In this document: one piece after another, positions 7,162 through 14,391 of the stretch
Position numbering within the stretch: position 1 is the first letter of the stretch
How the letters are laid out: every line of letters starts with the position of its first letter
From: CAZHJG01 sp964533425
Lineage (GTDB): Bacteria; Patescibacteriota; Saccharimonadia; Saccharimonadales; UBA4665
Length of the DNA: 40,299 bases
Direction of reading: 5' to 3'
Assembly: GCA_964533425.1 (NCBI GenBank)
Contig: CAZHJG010000005.1
Coordinates: 1 to 40,299, forward strand
Made by a program: the position numbers and the translations under genes
The notes under the pieces: generated by a model
What the model was told of the DNA's origin: nothing
The model's input: the letters and a program-made list of their open reading frames with translations, nothing else
Databases searched by the model: none

Positions 7162-7488
7162 TCATGTCCGATGCTTCAGGCTGGCGATGTAATTCTCCAG
7201 CGTTTGGTTATCACTGCCCCAGGCGGTCTGATACTGCAGTAACCAGTCCTGGGCTTGCTTCATAGCGGGGTGGTTAAAGGCAACAAAATTGGTGCGGCCG
7301 ACCTTTTTGCGTCGGATCAACTGCGCCTTTTCTAGGATTCTCATATGCTTATGCATGGCCGGCAGGCTGAGCTGATACTCTTCTGCCAATTGACTGACAG
7401 TAGCCGGCCGGTACGCCAGCGTATCAATAACGCCACGCCGTTTGGCGTGACTGAAAGCCTCGAAGATAGCGTCCAAGCTGTTATCCAT
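7162..7488 (-). CDS. ArsR family transcriptional regulator
   Basis: A 108-aa winged-helix protein. Residues 5-85 carry the ArsR pattern: FEAFSHAKRRGVIDTL, TVSQLAEEYQLSLPAMHKHM (recognition helix) and LIRRKKVGRTNFV (wing). There are no metal-binding Cys residues, so it belongs to the non-metal group often paired with SRPBCC or YciI genes. A perfect 16-bp palindrome lies 5 bp before its ATG, within its own promoter, so autoregulation is likely. There is no clear ribosome site; the leader is about 12 nt. Confidence 0.85.
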   Translation of the reverse strand: MDNSLDAIFEAFSHAKRRGVIDTLAYRPATVSQLAEEYQLSLPAMHKHMRILEKAQLIRRKKVGRTNFVAFNHPAMKQAQDWLLQYQTAWGSDNQTLENYIASLKHRT

Positions 7489-7492
7489 AAAG

Positions 7493-7535
7493 TTAACCTA
7501 TAGGTTAAGTATACGCTCCCAGCTTGCTACGTCAA
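7493..7535 (-). promoter_or_regulatory. ArsR promoter with perfect palindromic operator
   Basis: Leftward promoter: TTGACG (7535-7530), 16 bp, TATACT (7513-7508). The palindrome TTAACCTA/TAGGTTAA (7493-7508) abuts the -10 and covers the start site and almost the whole leader. It is the natural binding site for the ArsR protein. Confidence 0.65.
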
Positions 7536-7673
7536 ATGAAAAATAATGCTCCGTTTCACTACGCATCAGTCAAAAGCCAAAAGCCGAACGTCAAAAGCAG
7601 TCGCAGCCCCTGCAGCGGCTTTAAGCTTTAATGACTTTGGACTTTCAGCCCAAGCGACCGAAGGGAGCGCCCT

Positions 7674-7766
7674 ATGAGAATGAATTTTTACTCAATACGG
7701 ACCAGCCGGCTTGGTATGGTAGAGACGCTTATGGCGACCGTCGTGCTAGCTATGGTATATTCTTAA
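7674..7766 (+). CDS. Possible 30-aa leader peptide upstream of a VOC gene
   Basis: An ATG with AAGGGAG 6 nt before it opens a 30-codon frame (MRMNFYSIRTSRLG..., hydrophobic end) that stops with TAA only 3 bp before the ATG of the VOC gene. The spacing suits translational coupling. A -10-like TATATT inside this frame gives a competing explanation, a leaderless VOC message. No homologue is recognised. Confidence 0.3.
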   Translation: MRMNFYSIRTSRLGMVETLMATVVLAMVYS

Positions 7767-7769
7767 GTC

Positions 7770-8201
7770 ATGAAGCCAACGTTTGGTTATATCACCTTGG
7801 CCGTGCGCGATCTGGAAAAGACCCTGGCCTTTTATCGAGATGGGCTCGGTTGGCCAACGGAAGGCATCACCGGGCAACAGTATCACGACGAGCGGACCGG
7901 CGCCGACGGCACCATTGCTTTCTTTAAGCTACAGAATGGCGTGCTACTCGGACTATACGAGCGCGACAACTTCTCAAAAGACGCCCAAATACCAGCCGAC
8001 ACACCAAGCGCCACGGAGTTCAGCCTGGGCTACCTGGCGGGCTCGAAGGCGGAAGTTGACCGCTTGCTGGCGACTGCCGAAAAAGCCGGAGCCACCCTCA
8101 CGGCGCCGGCTCACCGGCGACCATTTGGCGTCTATTCTGGCTACTTCAAGGATCCCGACGGGCATTTGTGGGAGATTGCCTGGAATGATATTGCAAGCTG
8201 A
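7770..8201 (+). CDS. VOC family protein (glyoxalase-like)
   Basis: A 143-aa VOC protein with both halves of the fold: GYITLAVRDLEKTLAFYRDGLGWP at the start, and GYFKDPDGHLWEIAWN at the end, the usual metal-site Glu in the last strand. Of the glyoxalase-type proteins here it is closest to the classic family pattern. No ribosome site directly precedes the ATG; it may be coupled to the 30-aa frame that ends 3 bp upstream, or be leaderless from TATATT (7756-7761). The substrate is unknown. Confidence 0.87.
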   Translation: MKPTFGYITLAVRDLEKTLAFYRDGLGWPTEGITGQQYHDERTGADGTIAFFKLQNGVLLGLYERDNFSKDAQIPADTPSATEFSLGYLAGSKAEVDRLLATAEKAGATLTAPAHRRPFGVYSGYFKDPDGHLWEIAWNDIAS

Positions 8202-8204
8202 TCG

Positions 8205-8918
8205 CTAGGGCGTTGTCGGCTGATTCGGATCGGTTGTCTGGCCTGGATCGGTCGGTTGCGTGGGATCGGTCTGGGTTGGGTCTGGCGTTGTCGGTGGGTT
8301 CGGATCAGTCGCCTGAGCCGGCGGCGGGCTCTGATCCTGAGTGCCTGACGTGTCGGTCGCCGGAGGAGTCGAGGTGGTTGAGGTTGTGCTGGTCGATGTG
8401 GTGGATGATTTGGGCGTTGTCTTTTTGTAGGCCACCGCGGTTTGCACGGTTGGCTGTGTTGTGGTCGGGGTGGTTGTCGCGGCAGCCGGTGTCTGCTTGG
8501 TGGCAGTTACGGACTTAATCTCTGGCTGTTTGCTAGCGCCGGATTTTTCAGCAATTGATTTATGCGCTCCGGTATTGTTTGTCATAAAGAAGAACGCACC
8601 AGCCAGCCCGACGGCCACCAAAGCCATCAGCACCACCAGCAGCGGGTTGAGGCGGCGCGCCGACTTGGGGGTGACATTAACGGGCAGGGCTGTAGGTTCG
8701 TGCACATACGTTTTGTCGCCCAGCGCATACTCTGGCCCCTCAATCCGATAGGTGTTACCGACGCTCAGCGAGCGCACCAACTTGAGGTTGCGACTCAGGG
8801 AAAGCTGCAAGCCTCCAGCTGTTTCAAAGACCAGCTGAATATACTTTTGTCCGGGTTTATACTGCCTTCTGACAAGCACACCCGTGAAGTTCGCCATGTT
8901 GTCCGCCGGCGCATACAT
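8205..8918 (-). CDS. Single-TM protein with OB-like N-terminus and Thr/Pro-rich outer tail
   Basis: A 237-aa protein. Residues 8-85 look like a small beta-rich domain (VLVRRQYKPGQKYIQLVFE), residues about 92-113 are a TM segment, and the rest is a low-complexity Lys/Thr then Pro-Asp-Thr tail. The tail ends with repeats of the type DPTQPTDPGQTTDPNQ. The tail is presumably outside and wall-spanning. The start may be ATG 8918 or the in-frame ATG at 8897 (MANFTG), the latter at the start of the folded part. No family is recognised. It ends 3 bp from the convergent VOC gene. Confidence 0.72.
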   Translation of the reverse strand: MYAPADNMANFTGVLVRRQYKPGQKYIQLVFETAGGLQLSLSRNLKLVRSLSVGNTYRIEGPEYALGDKTYVHEPTALPVNVTPKSARRLNPLLVVLMALVAVGLAGAFFFMTNNTGAHKSIAEKSGASKQPEIKSVTATKQTPAAATTTPTTTQPTVQTAVAYKKTTPKSSTTSTSTTSTTSTPPATDTSGTQDQSPPPAQATDPNPPTTPDPTQTDPTQPTDPGQTTDPNQPTTP

Positions 8919-8952
8919 ACGTTGTCTTCACACCCTCCCGTTTGCTACTACA

Positions 8953-8981
8953 ATCATACGCCACGCTTGTGCTTATGGAAA
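8953..8981 (-). promoter_or_regulatory. Candidate promoter of the Thr/Pro-rich TM protein
   Basis: Leftward TTTCCA (8981-8976), 17 bp, TATGAT (8958-8953), about 35 bp before the first ATG. The -35 is weak. Confidence 0.4.
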
Positions 8982-9027
8982 TTGTAATTTCTACTTTTTT
9001 GCACAGCGAATATTATTGGGGATTTTG

Positions 9028-9951
9028 CTAGTCAACCAGCGATATCTCGGCGGCACCCTCTGCCTGCTGAGCCTGTTTTCGCTCTTGGCGCCAACTTTGC
9101 ATACGTTTACCGCCAACGGCAAGTATGGCCATGGCGTACCAAGTGAGTGGATTGCCGGCACCGCGCTGAATAAACTGCGCGGTCGGCTCGTTTTGACCGA
9201 TTAAAGTAACGAGTTCAGCCACACCGGAGGAAGCAAGCCCGATAACAGCCGCGTTATTCCAACCCAACACGCCGCTTAGGCGACGTTGGTCTTCAGGCGG
9301 TTTACCCATGGCGGCGGAGGCCAAAATGTAGGGGCTGGTACCGACGTTGTAGCCTGTGACACCTCGACACAGGTTACGGCCCATGAACCGCATCACTTTT
9401 TTGAATCGTTCAAACAGTTGGCCACGAGTTTGCTCTGTTGGCTGGGGCGCTTCTAAGCCGGGTAGCATTTTAGTAATCTCCGTCTGGATAACGGGAAAGT
9501 TGCTAGCAACAGCTGACATCGCCTGTGGGTAGTGGTCAACGCCGCTGGCGAGCGTCCGAGCACCAATATACGTAAGGGCCCCGCTGACCGCGGCACCACT
9601 CAAGCCAGTCAGTTCGGGGCTGCCGCTACTGGCTAATACCTGCATCGTTATCATGGGGGTAATAACGGCCGAAGGAAGTTTAGTCATACCGAATATCTGG
9701 TTAGCTACTACTGCCCGGCCAACCCAAATGGTCCGGTGCGGCCGTTCGCTGCTCTCGACGTCGTCTCCGATAGCCTCGCGCACATCTACGAGCTTGTCTT
9801 TAAAGCCATGTAGGTGAGTGGCGAACCGACCCGCGTGAGCACTTGATTCACCCTCAACTATATCTGGGTTAACCAGGATGCCGGGATGAGACAGCATAGC
9901 TTCGCCCGTCTGAGGGGTCCACGTGATGATGTCGAGAGAGGCTGCCGCCAT
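9028..9951 (-). CDS. Conserved-looking membrane protein of unknown function
   Basis: A 307-aa protein not recognised as any family. The N-terminal 85 residues are soluble. Weakly hydrophobic helices follow (about 85-110, 115-135, 225-250, 270-285), rich in Ala/Gly/Ser, and a basic C-terminus (GGKRMQSWRQERKQAQQ) probably lies in the cytosol. The frame covers nearly a kilobase with coding-like codon choice. TGC-TACACT upstream, in the trailer of the response-regulator-side spacer, could be its promoter. It sits between the Thr/Pro-rich TM protein and the response regulator, all reading left. Confidence 0.65.
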   Translation of the reverse strand: MAAASLDIITWTPQTGEAMLSHPGILVNPDIVEGESSAHAGRFATHLHGFKDKLVDVREAIGDDVESSERPHRTIWVGRAVVANQIFGMTKLPSAVITPMITMQVLASSGSPELTGLSGAAVSGALTYIGARTLASGVDHYPQAMSAVASNFPVIQTEITKMLPGLEAPQPTEQTRGQLFERFKKVMRFMGRNLCRGVTGYNVGTSPYILASAAMGKPPEDQRRLSGVLGWNNAAVIGLASSGVAELVTLIGQNEPTAQFIQRGAGNPLTWYAMAILAVGGKRMQSWRQERKQAQQAEGAAEISLVD

Positions 9952-10003
9952 GATCTTTATTTCCCAGTTCTCTGAATACTACTGGTAGTGTAGCACGAAA
10001 CGG

Positions 10004-10040
10004 GCGCTTCGCCGCCTCAGGCGACAGGCGGCCGAAGCGC
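10004..10040 (-). terminator. Hairpin after the response regulator gene
   Basis: GCGCTTCG/CGAAGCGC (8 bp) continued by CCGCCT/AGGCGG (6 bp) across a one-base bulge, directly after the stop codon. The following leftward sequence is CCGTTTCG, so the T-run is poor; it may be a 3'-end stabiliser rather than a strong terminator. Confidence 0.5.
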
Positions 10041-10042
10041 AA

Positions 10043-10498
10043 TTACTGCGGCGGTGGCGAGGGAGTTTCGATGGACACGTCTTCTTGCTGGCCGGATGGC
10101 TTCAGGATGTTGTCGACCATCTGGTCGAGCTGATCGTTGGATAAGTTGGCTTTGACGGCGTAGCCCTCGATACCGTTGGCGCGGATGCCGGAAGGGGCGT
10201 CGGCTTCGTTCAGGTTGGAGACGACCAGTACCTTTATGCTTTTGCCCCACTCACTAGCGCGCATCACTTGCAGAATTTGATCGCCGGCCAGCTTGGGCAA
10301 CATGATGTCGAGCAATACCAAGCTAGGCCGCTCGCGCTCGATAATGGCCAGGGCCTCGATACCTTCATGCGCCACGAAACAGATGTAGCCAAGCGCTTCG
10401 AGACGGGTTTTATAGATGTCGGCCAGGGCCGCGTCATCTTCGACGATGACGATCTTCGCCCACGAGCCATATTGATCAGCTTCGTCAGTGTCAGCCAT
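10043..10498 (-). CDS. Stand-alone response regulator (receiver domain only)
   Basis: A 151-aa protein with one REC domain (about 14-135) and no output domain. The acidic pair D21/D22, the phosphorylation site D64 in VLLDIMLP, the switch S94 in VVSN and the conserved K116 in GYAVKANLS are all present. The start is the ATG at 10498, with GAGGGT about 5 nt upstream; the longer frame to 10579 runs into a terminator hairpin. The tail is Pro-rich (ETPSPPPQ). No histidine kinase is nearby. The 5' side is a hairpin-rich leader downstream of the T4SS operon. Confidence 0.9.
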   Translation of the reverse strand: MADTDEADQYGSWAKIVIVEDDAALADIYKTRLEALGYICFVAHEGIEALAIIERERPSLVLLDIMLPKLAGDQILQVMRASEWGKSIKVLVVSNLNEADAPSGIRANGIEGYAVKANLSNDQLDQMVDNILKPSGQQEDVSIETPSPPPQ

Positions 10499-10565
10499 AG
10501 TACCCTCATAGTAATACAGTTGGCTGGCGGCGTCTACTTCCGGCCACCGGCGCTTGTTATGCCAA

Positions 10566-10608
10566 ATAAAAAAACCCAAGGCCTCAAACAGCTTTGAAGA
10601 CTTGGGTT
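10566..10608 (-). terminator. Strong intrinsic terminator upstream of the response regulator
   Basis: Read leftward: AACCCAAG / CTTGGGTT (8 bp), one mismatch, then CTTCAAA/TTTGAGG (7 pairs) with a GCTG loop, followed by seven T. It lies 60 bp before the response regulator ATG, so it either ends the T4SS operon transcript or works as an attenuator of the regulator gene. Confidence 0.8.
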
Positions 10609-10771
10609 AATGCCGGATTTATGCTCGATCTCCTGAAAGGAGAGAACAAACGGTCCGGCAACCGCGTGGGCGAAGAACTCTCACGTTCCTCGAAGCCCTA
10701 TGACAGGGAACCTGGTTGGGCTCAACCTGTGTTTTTGATTGTTATGGTTTTGTTGGTTTACTCCTTTTTAT
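10609..10771 (-). ncRNA. Hairpin-rich region between the T4SS operon and the terminator
   Basis: On the minus strand several hairpins follow each other: GGTT-gagccc-AACC, CCCT-gtcat-AGGG (enclosed by GTTCC/GGAAC), GAAC-gtgaga-GTTC, CGGT-tgccgg-ACCG, TCTCCT-ttc-AGGAGA, and then the strong terminator. This looks like a structured leader or a 3'-end small RNA rather than a gene. A rightward 69-codon frame (ATG 10621, one TM-like segment) covers the same bases but has no ribosome site. No riboswitch family is recognised. Confidence 0.4.
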
Positions 10772-12862
10772 TTATGGATAGCCTTGCGCTTGAAGCGCGC
10801 TTGAAGATCCGAGAACTGTCGGATAGGTGAGCGACGAGCCGTCCGGTACGTGCAACGATACCATTAGCTTGTTGAAGCTCACTGCGGCAGCGGTTGAATC
10901 GTTTTCTACGTAACCGCCTGTGGCTCGAGCCAAAGTTCCTCCACTAGATGTGGCGAAGCCTGTTTCGATAGCCGATCCGGAGGTCGCGTAGTAGGCGATC
11001 GGCGTACCAGCTGGCACGTCCTTGCCGACTTCGGCTTGCAGTGAAGCCGTCGCTTGTCCAGCGTCGCTGGGGATCCCGGGCGTGCCCGTGATCTGTTCAG
11101 CTACGTAGACATACTTGCCGGCCAGGCTGCCCGAAAGCAACTTGTACCAGATGTACGGTTGGCCGGCGTACCAGTCTGGGAGAACTCCCATGATGTGGGC
11201 AGCACCAATCACACGGATCGGTGAACCCGGCGCCATGGAGTAGTCAATCCCTTGGTCCATCCTGGTCGGCGTCACTGGGTTAGTGAACGGGCTGATGTAG
11301 CCGTTCGCTCCAATGAAGCCCACATTCAGGCTGGCGTTCTTCAACCTTGCCACCACGTAGTGTCCCCGTCCCAACGGATCGTCGAGATTCGGCGGCACTG
11401 TCGTGAGATTCGGCATCCTGTCCGGATTCGAGGCGCTGGCGGCATTGTAGCCACCGGGCTGCGGTCCGACGTAGATCATGGTATGACCTTCGCTGACGCC
11501 GCCGCCGGCATTAACGATCAGGATGTCACCAGGTTGAAGCTGGTTAACGCTGGTTATGTTTTTATATGTGGTGTATAGGCTTGAGCCCTCCACGTATTGC
11601 AGTTGTAACGAAGTCCCACTGGGTGGATAGTTCGTGTCCGCTCCGGAAGCATGCATAACAATGCCTACGAAAGCGCCACAATCGGCTCCACCGACCGGTG
11701 CTCCAGGATTGTACTGCTTGACGGCCGCGGCGTACGCCGGGGTCGGTTGTAATGGGTTTCTTGGCGGATTGACTGACCCAGGTGGTTCTGGCCAGGCCAA
11801 CTTAAGCGCTTCCTGAACGATCCCCTGAGCGCTTACTGCGCTGGTACACCCGCCGGGCAGACCGGTGAGAGATACCGAAGCCGCCGCGCCCGAAATGGGC
11901 GTGAGCGACGGGACGTCACCCGGTTGAGCCGGTGCAATATTGACGTAACCACCCGGTCCATACGAATCGGGAGGCGTGCCAACTTTCAACACGCTGGCGG
12001 CGGTTTGCCAGATATCGATTTTAGGGTGGAAAGGACCACCGCCACCGATGTCCAGCTTTTCCAGCACCAGCGTCACACCAGTGTACGGATTGGATACCCG
12101 TAACAAGGTATGGGGCGCAAGGTGTCCCAGCGCCGAAAAGTCCAACGGCCCGGATGGATTGTTGCTCAGCTCAGCAAAAGATGCCGGTTGCGAAGCCAGA
12201 TCTCCATAGGCACCGTTGGGGTCGTTATCGATGCTGGCCACCACCCGTTGTCCGCCAGCCGGAACAGTAGGTGCTGGTGTGGTGTTAGCCACGGGTACTG
12301 CCGTTCCAGTGGTCGCCCCTCCTTGGGCGTACATTTGGGCGTGACTCATGACATCATCCACGTAAGCCGTGGAATGATTGTAGGCGAAGATCGCCCCTCT
12401 GAGATTGGTCGCTGCCCCGCTTTGTTTCAGCAGGTTGGCGGCCGCAAAGATGGCGTCCCACGGATTGTACGGGTCTTTCGTCCCGTCACCGTTGCCATCC
12501 ACGCCGTAAATCGTCCATGACGATGGTAGGAACTGCATCCAGCCGATTGCACCGGCCGAACTGGTACTGAGGTTGCGCCCGAAATCCGTCTCCACATAGT
12601 TGATTCCCGCCAGGACGTTCCAGGGAACGCCCGGGTAACGCTGGGAAGCGGCCATGTAGATCTGGATCAGCGGGTACGGTTTGTTTGGTATCTGGGAAAT
12701 TGCGGCGGCCGTTGGCGCGCCTCCGCTTCCAGTACCGGCTACTACGCCTCCTGACGAGCAAAGCGCCTGCTGCTGTGCCTGAATACCGGCGATCACGAAA
12801 GCAATCGCTAGTACTGCCAGCACGGGAACCGCGAACGGCCACAGCAAGGCTCCCAGCCACAA
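10772..12862 (-). CDS. T4SS-associated multidomain cell-wall hydrolase (SLT + NlpC/P60-like + M23-like)
   Basis: A 696-aa protein with an N-terminal TM (about 2-26). Residues 60-180 form a lytic transglycosylase domain with catalytic Glu91 (NYVETDFGRN), GAIGWMQFLPSSW (104-116) and AIFAYNHSTAYV. Residues 340-470 look like an NlpC/P60-type amidase/endopeptidase with Cys395 (GGADCGAFVG) and His460 (EGHTMIYVG). Residues about 535-690 resemble a LytM/M23 fold (DQGIDYSMAPGSPIRV) but lack the zinc His residues. It should open peptidoglycan for the secretion channel, as VirB1-type proteins do. The likely start is TTG 12862 with AAGGA upstream; the same frame is open back to the stop of the ATPase gene without an ATG or GTG. 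It is last in the T4SS operon. Confidence 0.85.
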   Translation of the reverse strand: MWLGALLWPFAVPVLAVLAIAFVIAGIQAQQQALCSSGGVVAGTGSGGAPTAAAISQIPNKPYPLIQIYMAASQRYPGVPWNVLAGINYVETDFGRNLSTSSAGAIGWMQFLPSSWTIYGVDGNGDGTKDPYNPWDAIFAAANLLKQSGAATNLRGAIFAYNHSTAYVDDVMSHAQMYAQGGATTGTAVPVANTTPAPTVPAGGQRVVASIDNDPNGAYGDLASQPASFAELSNNPSGPLDFSALGHLAPHTLLRVSNPYTGVTLVLEKLDIGGGGPFHPKIDIWQTAASVLKVGTPPDSYGPGGYVNIAPAQPGDVPSLTPISGAAASVSLTGLPGGCTSAVSAQGIVQEALKLAWPEPPGSVNPPRNPLQPTPAYAAAVKQYNPGAPVGGADCGAFVGIVMHASGADTNYPPSGTSLQLQYVEGSSLYTTYKNITSVNQLQPGDILIVNAGGGVSEGHTMIYVGPQPGGYNAASASNPDRMPNLTTVPPNLDDPLGRGHYVVARLKNASLNVGFIGANGYISPFTNPVTPTRMDQGIDYSMAPGSPIRVIGAAHIMGVLPDWYAGQPYIWYKLLSGSLAGKYVYVAEQITGTPGIPSDAGQATASLQAEVGKDVPAGTPIAYYATSGSAIETGFATSSGGTLARATGGYVENDSTAAAVSFNKLMVSLHVPDGSSLTYPTVLGSSSALQAQGYP

Positions 12863-12976
12863 GAGAATCCTTCTCTTTACATGGGAGGTGACTACACGGA
12901 TCTTACTTTTCCTTTTCCTTTCAGGCTGTTCAGAGGCGATGTGGTCACCCCCTTCCTCCGGTGTTGTTTTTGTTTT

Positions 12977-14320
12977 TTATGCTGCTCGGGGCAGATCCGT
13001 CTGTCCGTGCATGAGATGACGCGTCTCCATGACTGGCCGAAGCCGGCGTGGGATGACGTGCTCAACCTCAATGGCAGGTTGGTTCCCCACTTTATGGAGG
13101 GCCCAGCCTGGCGGTAGCTGCGTTACTCTTTCGGCTTCGGCTTCGGTGAAATTCAGCGCTTCTGCGCTGACCTTCATCTCCCCTTCCGGCTGGCGGAAAC
13201 AGATGGTGACCTCCGAGTCCTCCTTCAGACCCTTGATCGCCTCAATGCTGCCTGACCTGTCAAGGTCGGTCAGCCGGTGCGTGACGATCCAGTTCGAGAC
13301 ACCCCACGTTCCTCCAAGCTTGAAGGCTCGTTGGAGTGAGAGCACGAACTCCGGGTAGGCCGCCAAGTCCCAGGCCTCGTCGTTAATGACTTTGTGGAAG
13401 CGCTTCATTGGATTTCGGCGCGCCCACAGGCTTTGGGAAAACATGTTGATCAAGATGATCATCATTAAGGCGGCTTCGCCTTGTAGCCCTGCAACGTTCA
13501 TGACCAGAAGCGGCGTCTCGTCGAAGAGCCCCGGCGATGTTTCCTGGTGGTACATGCCCACCAGATCACCTCTAGTCAGCCGTTGCAGACCGAGAGCCAT
13601 CTTGTAGCCGATCGTCACGAGTTCGTCTTTCGACTTCCTCATGTCGATGGCCATGCTCTCCGAGGGGTTGAACAACTTTTCCACGACAGCAGGGAGAGTT
13701 GGCATGCGCCGCGTCCCAACGCCGTAGTGGTTGTGGGCATCCGTAATGGCCGTCCACAGTAGTTCTCGCTCCACGATGCCGAGCTGCACCGTATCGTCAT
13801 TGATGGCGGTGCAAGCCAGTGATGCAACTAGGTCGCGCTGAACACCAAGGTCCATAACGGCCTCATCCAGCGGATTAATGAACGTTTGAGCTTCCTTGCC
13901 CACTCGTACAATCCGTGCATACCCGGGGGCCTCTTCGTTGATCTGGTCAACCAGAGCGGTGTATTCCCCTTTGGGGTCAATCACCAGGTGATTAAACCCG
14001 ACAATCACGCCGCAGTAGATCATGAACTTCACCGTCATCGACTTGCGATAGTTGATGTCGCCCAAGACCTTAACGTTGGCGTTATTCAGGAGTTTCGCCT
14101 GGTACAACATGTACTCGTCGAAGGTATGGATGCCACCGGAACCGTCACGACCGCAACGGCCGTATGGAAGTCCCGGTATCTTCTCGCCCGTCAGTGGATG
14201 AATGAGTCCGCTTTCGGTAAAGAATGGGTGGACCGCGCTGAGATGCCTCGATGTTGCCATATGTACAGGCAACCGAGCACCCAACGCGGCCTCCGTCCAG
14301 TCTTTGACTGTGCCCGGCAT
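12977..14320 (-). CDS. VirB4/TraC-like T4SS ATPase, C-terminal half
   Basis: A 447-aa protein covering the motor part of VirB4/TraC ATPases. VIDPKGEY (113-120) and the Walker B VINDEAWDLA (311-320) are clear, with the THRLTDL motif after it. The Walker A region reads GDINYRKS (87-94): Lys and Ser are kept but the Gly before Lys is Arg, so nucleotide binding may be altered. The N-terminal domain found in full-length VirB4 is encoded by the upstream gene, giving a split ATPase as in actinobacterial SCO6880-type systems. AAAGGA lies 6 nt before the ATG. Confidence 0.87.
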   Translation of the reverse strand: MPGTVKDWTEAALGARLPVHMATSRHLSAVHPFFTESGLIHPLTGEKIPGLPYGRCGRDGSGGIHTFDEYMLYQAKLLNNANVKVLGDINYRKSMTVKFMIYCGVIVGFNHLVIDPKGEYTALVDQINEEAPGYARIVRVGKEAQTFINPLDEAVMDLGVQRDLVASLACTAINDDTVQLGIVERELLWTAITDAHNHYGVGTRRMPTLPAVVEKLFNPSESMAIDMRKSKDELVTIGYKMALGLQRLTRGDLVGMYHQETSPGLFDETPLLVMNVAGLQGEAALMMIILINMFSQSLWARRNPMKRFHKVINDEAWDLAAYPEFVLSLQRAFKLGGTWGVSNWIVTHRLTDLDRSGSIEAIKGLKEDSEVTICFRQPEGEMKVSAEALNFTEAEAERVTQLPPGWALHKVGNQPAIEVEHVIPRRLRPVMETRHLMHGQTDLPRAA

Positions 14321-14391
14321 GGTTGTTCCTTTCTGTTTTCGTTTGAGGTTCCTCCTGCGTATCGGGATTTGGAGTCAGCTTGTCCTACCTC

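Noticed and set aside
10621..10830. 69-codon plus frame with one TM-like segment
   Set aside because: No ribosome site, overlaps the end of the hydrolase gene, and the region is better explained by minus-strand hairpins and a terminator. Kept only as an alternative.
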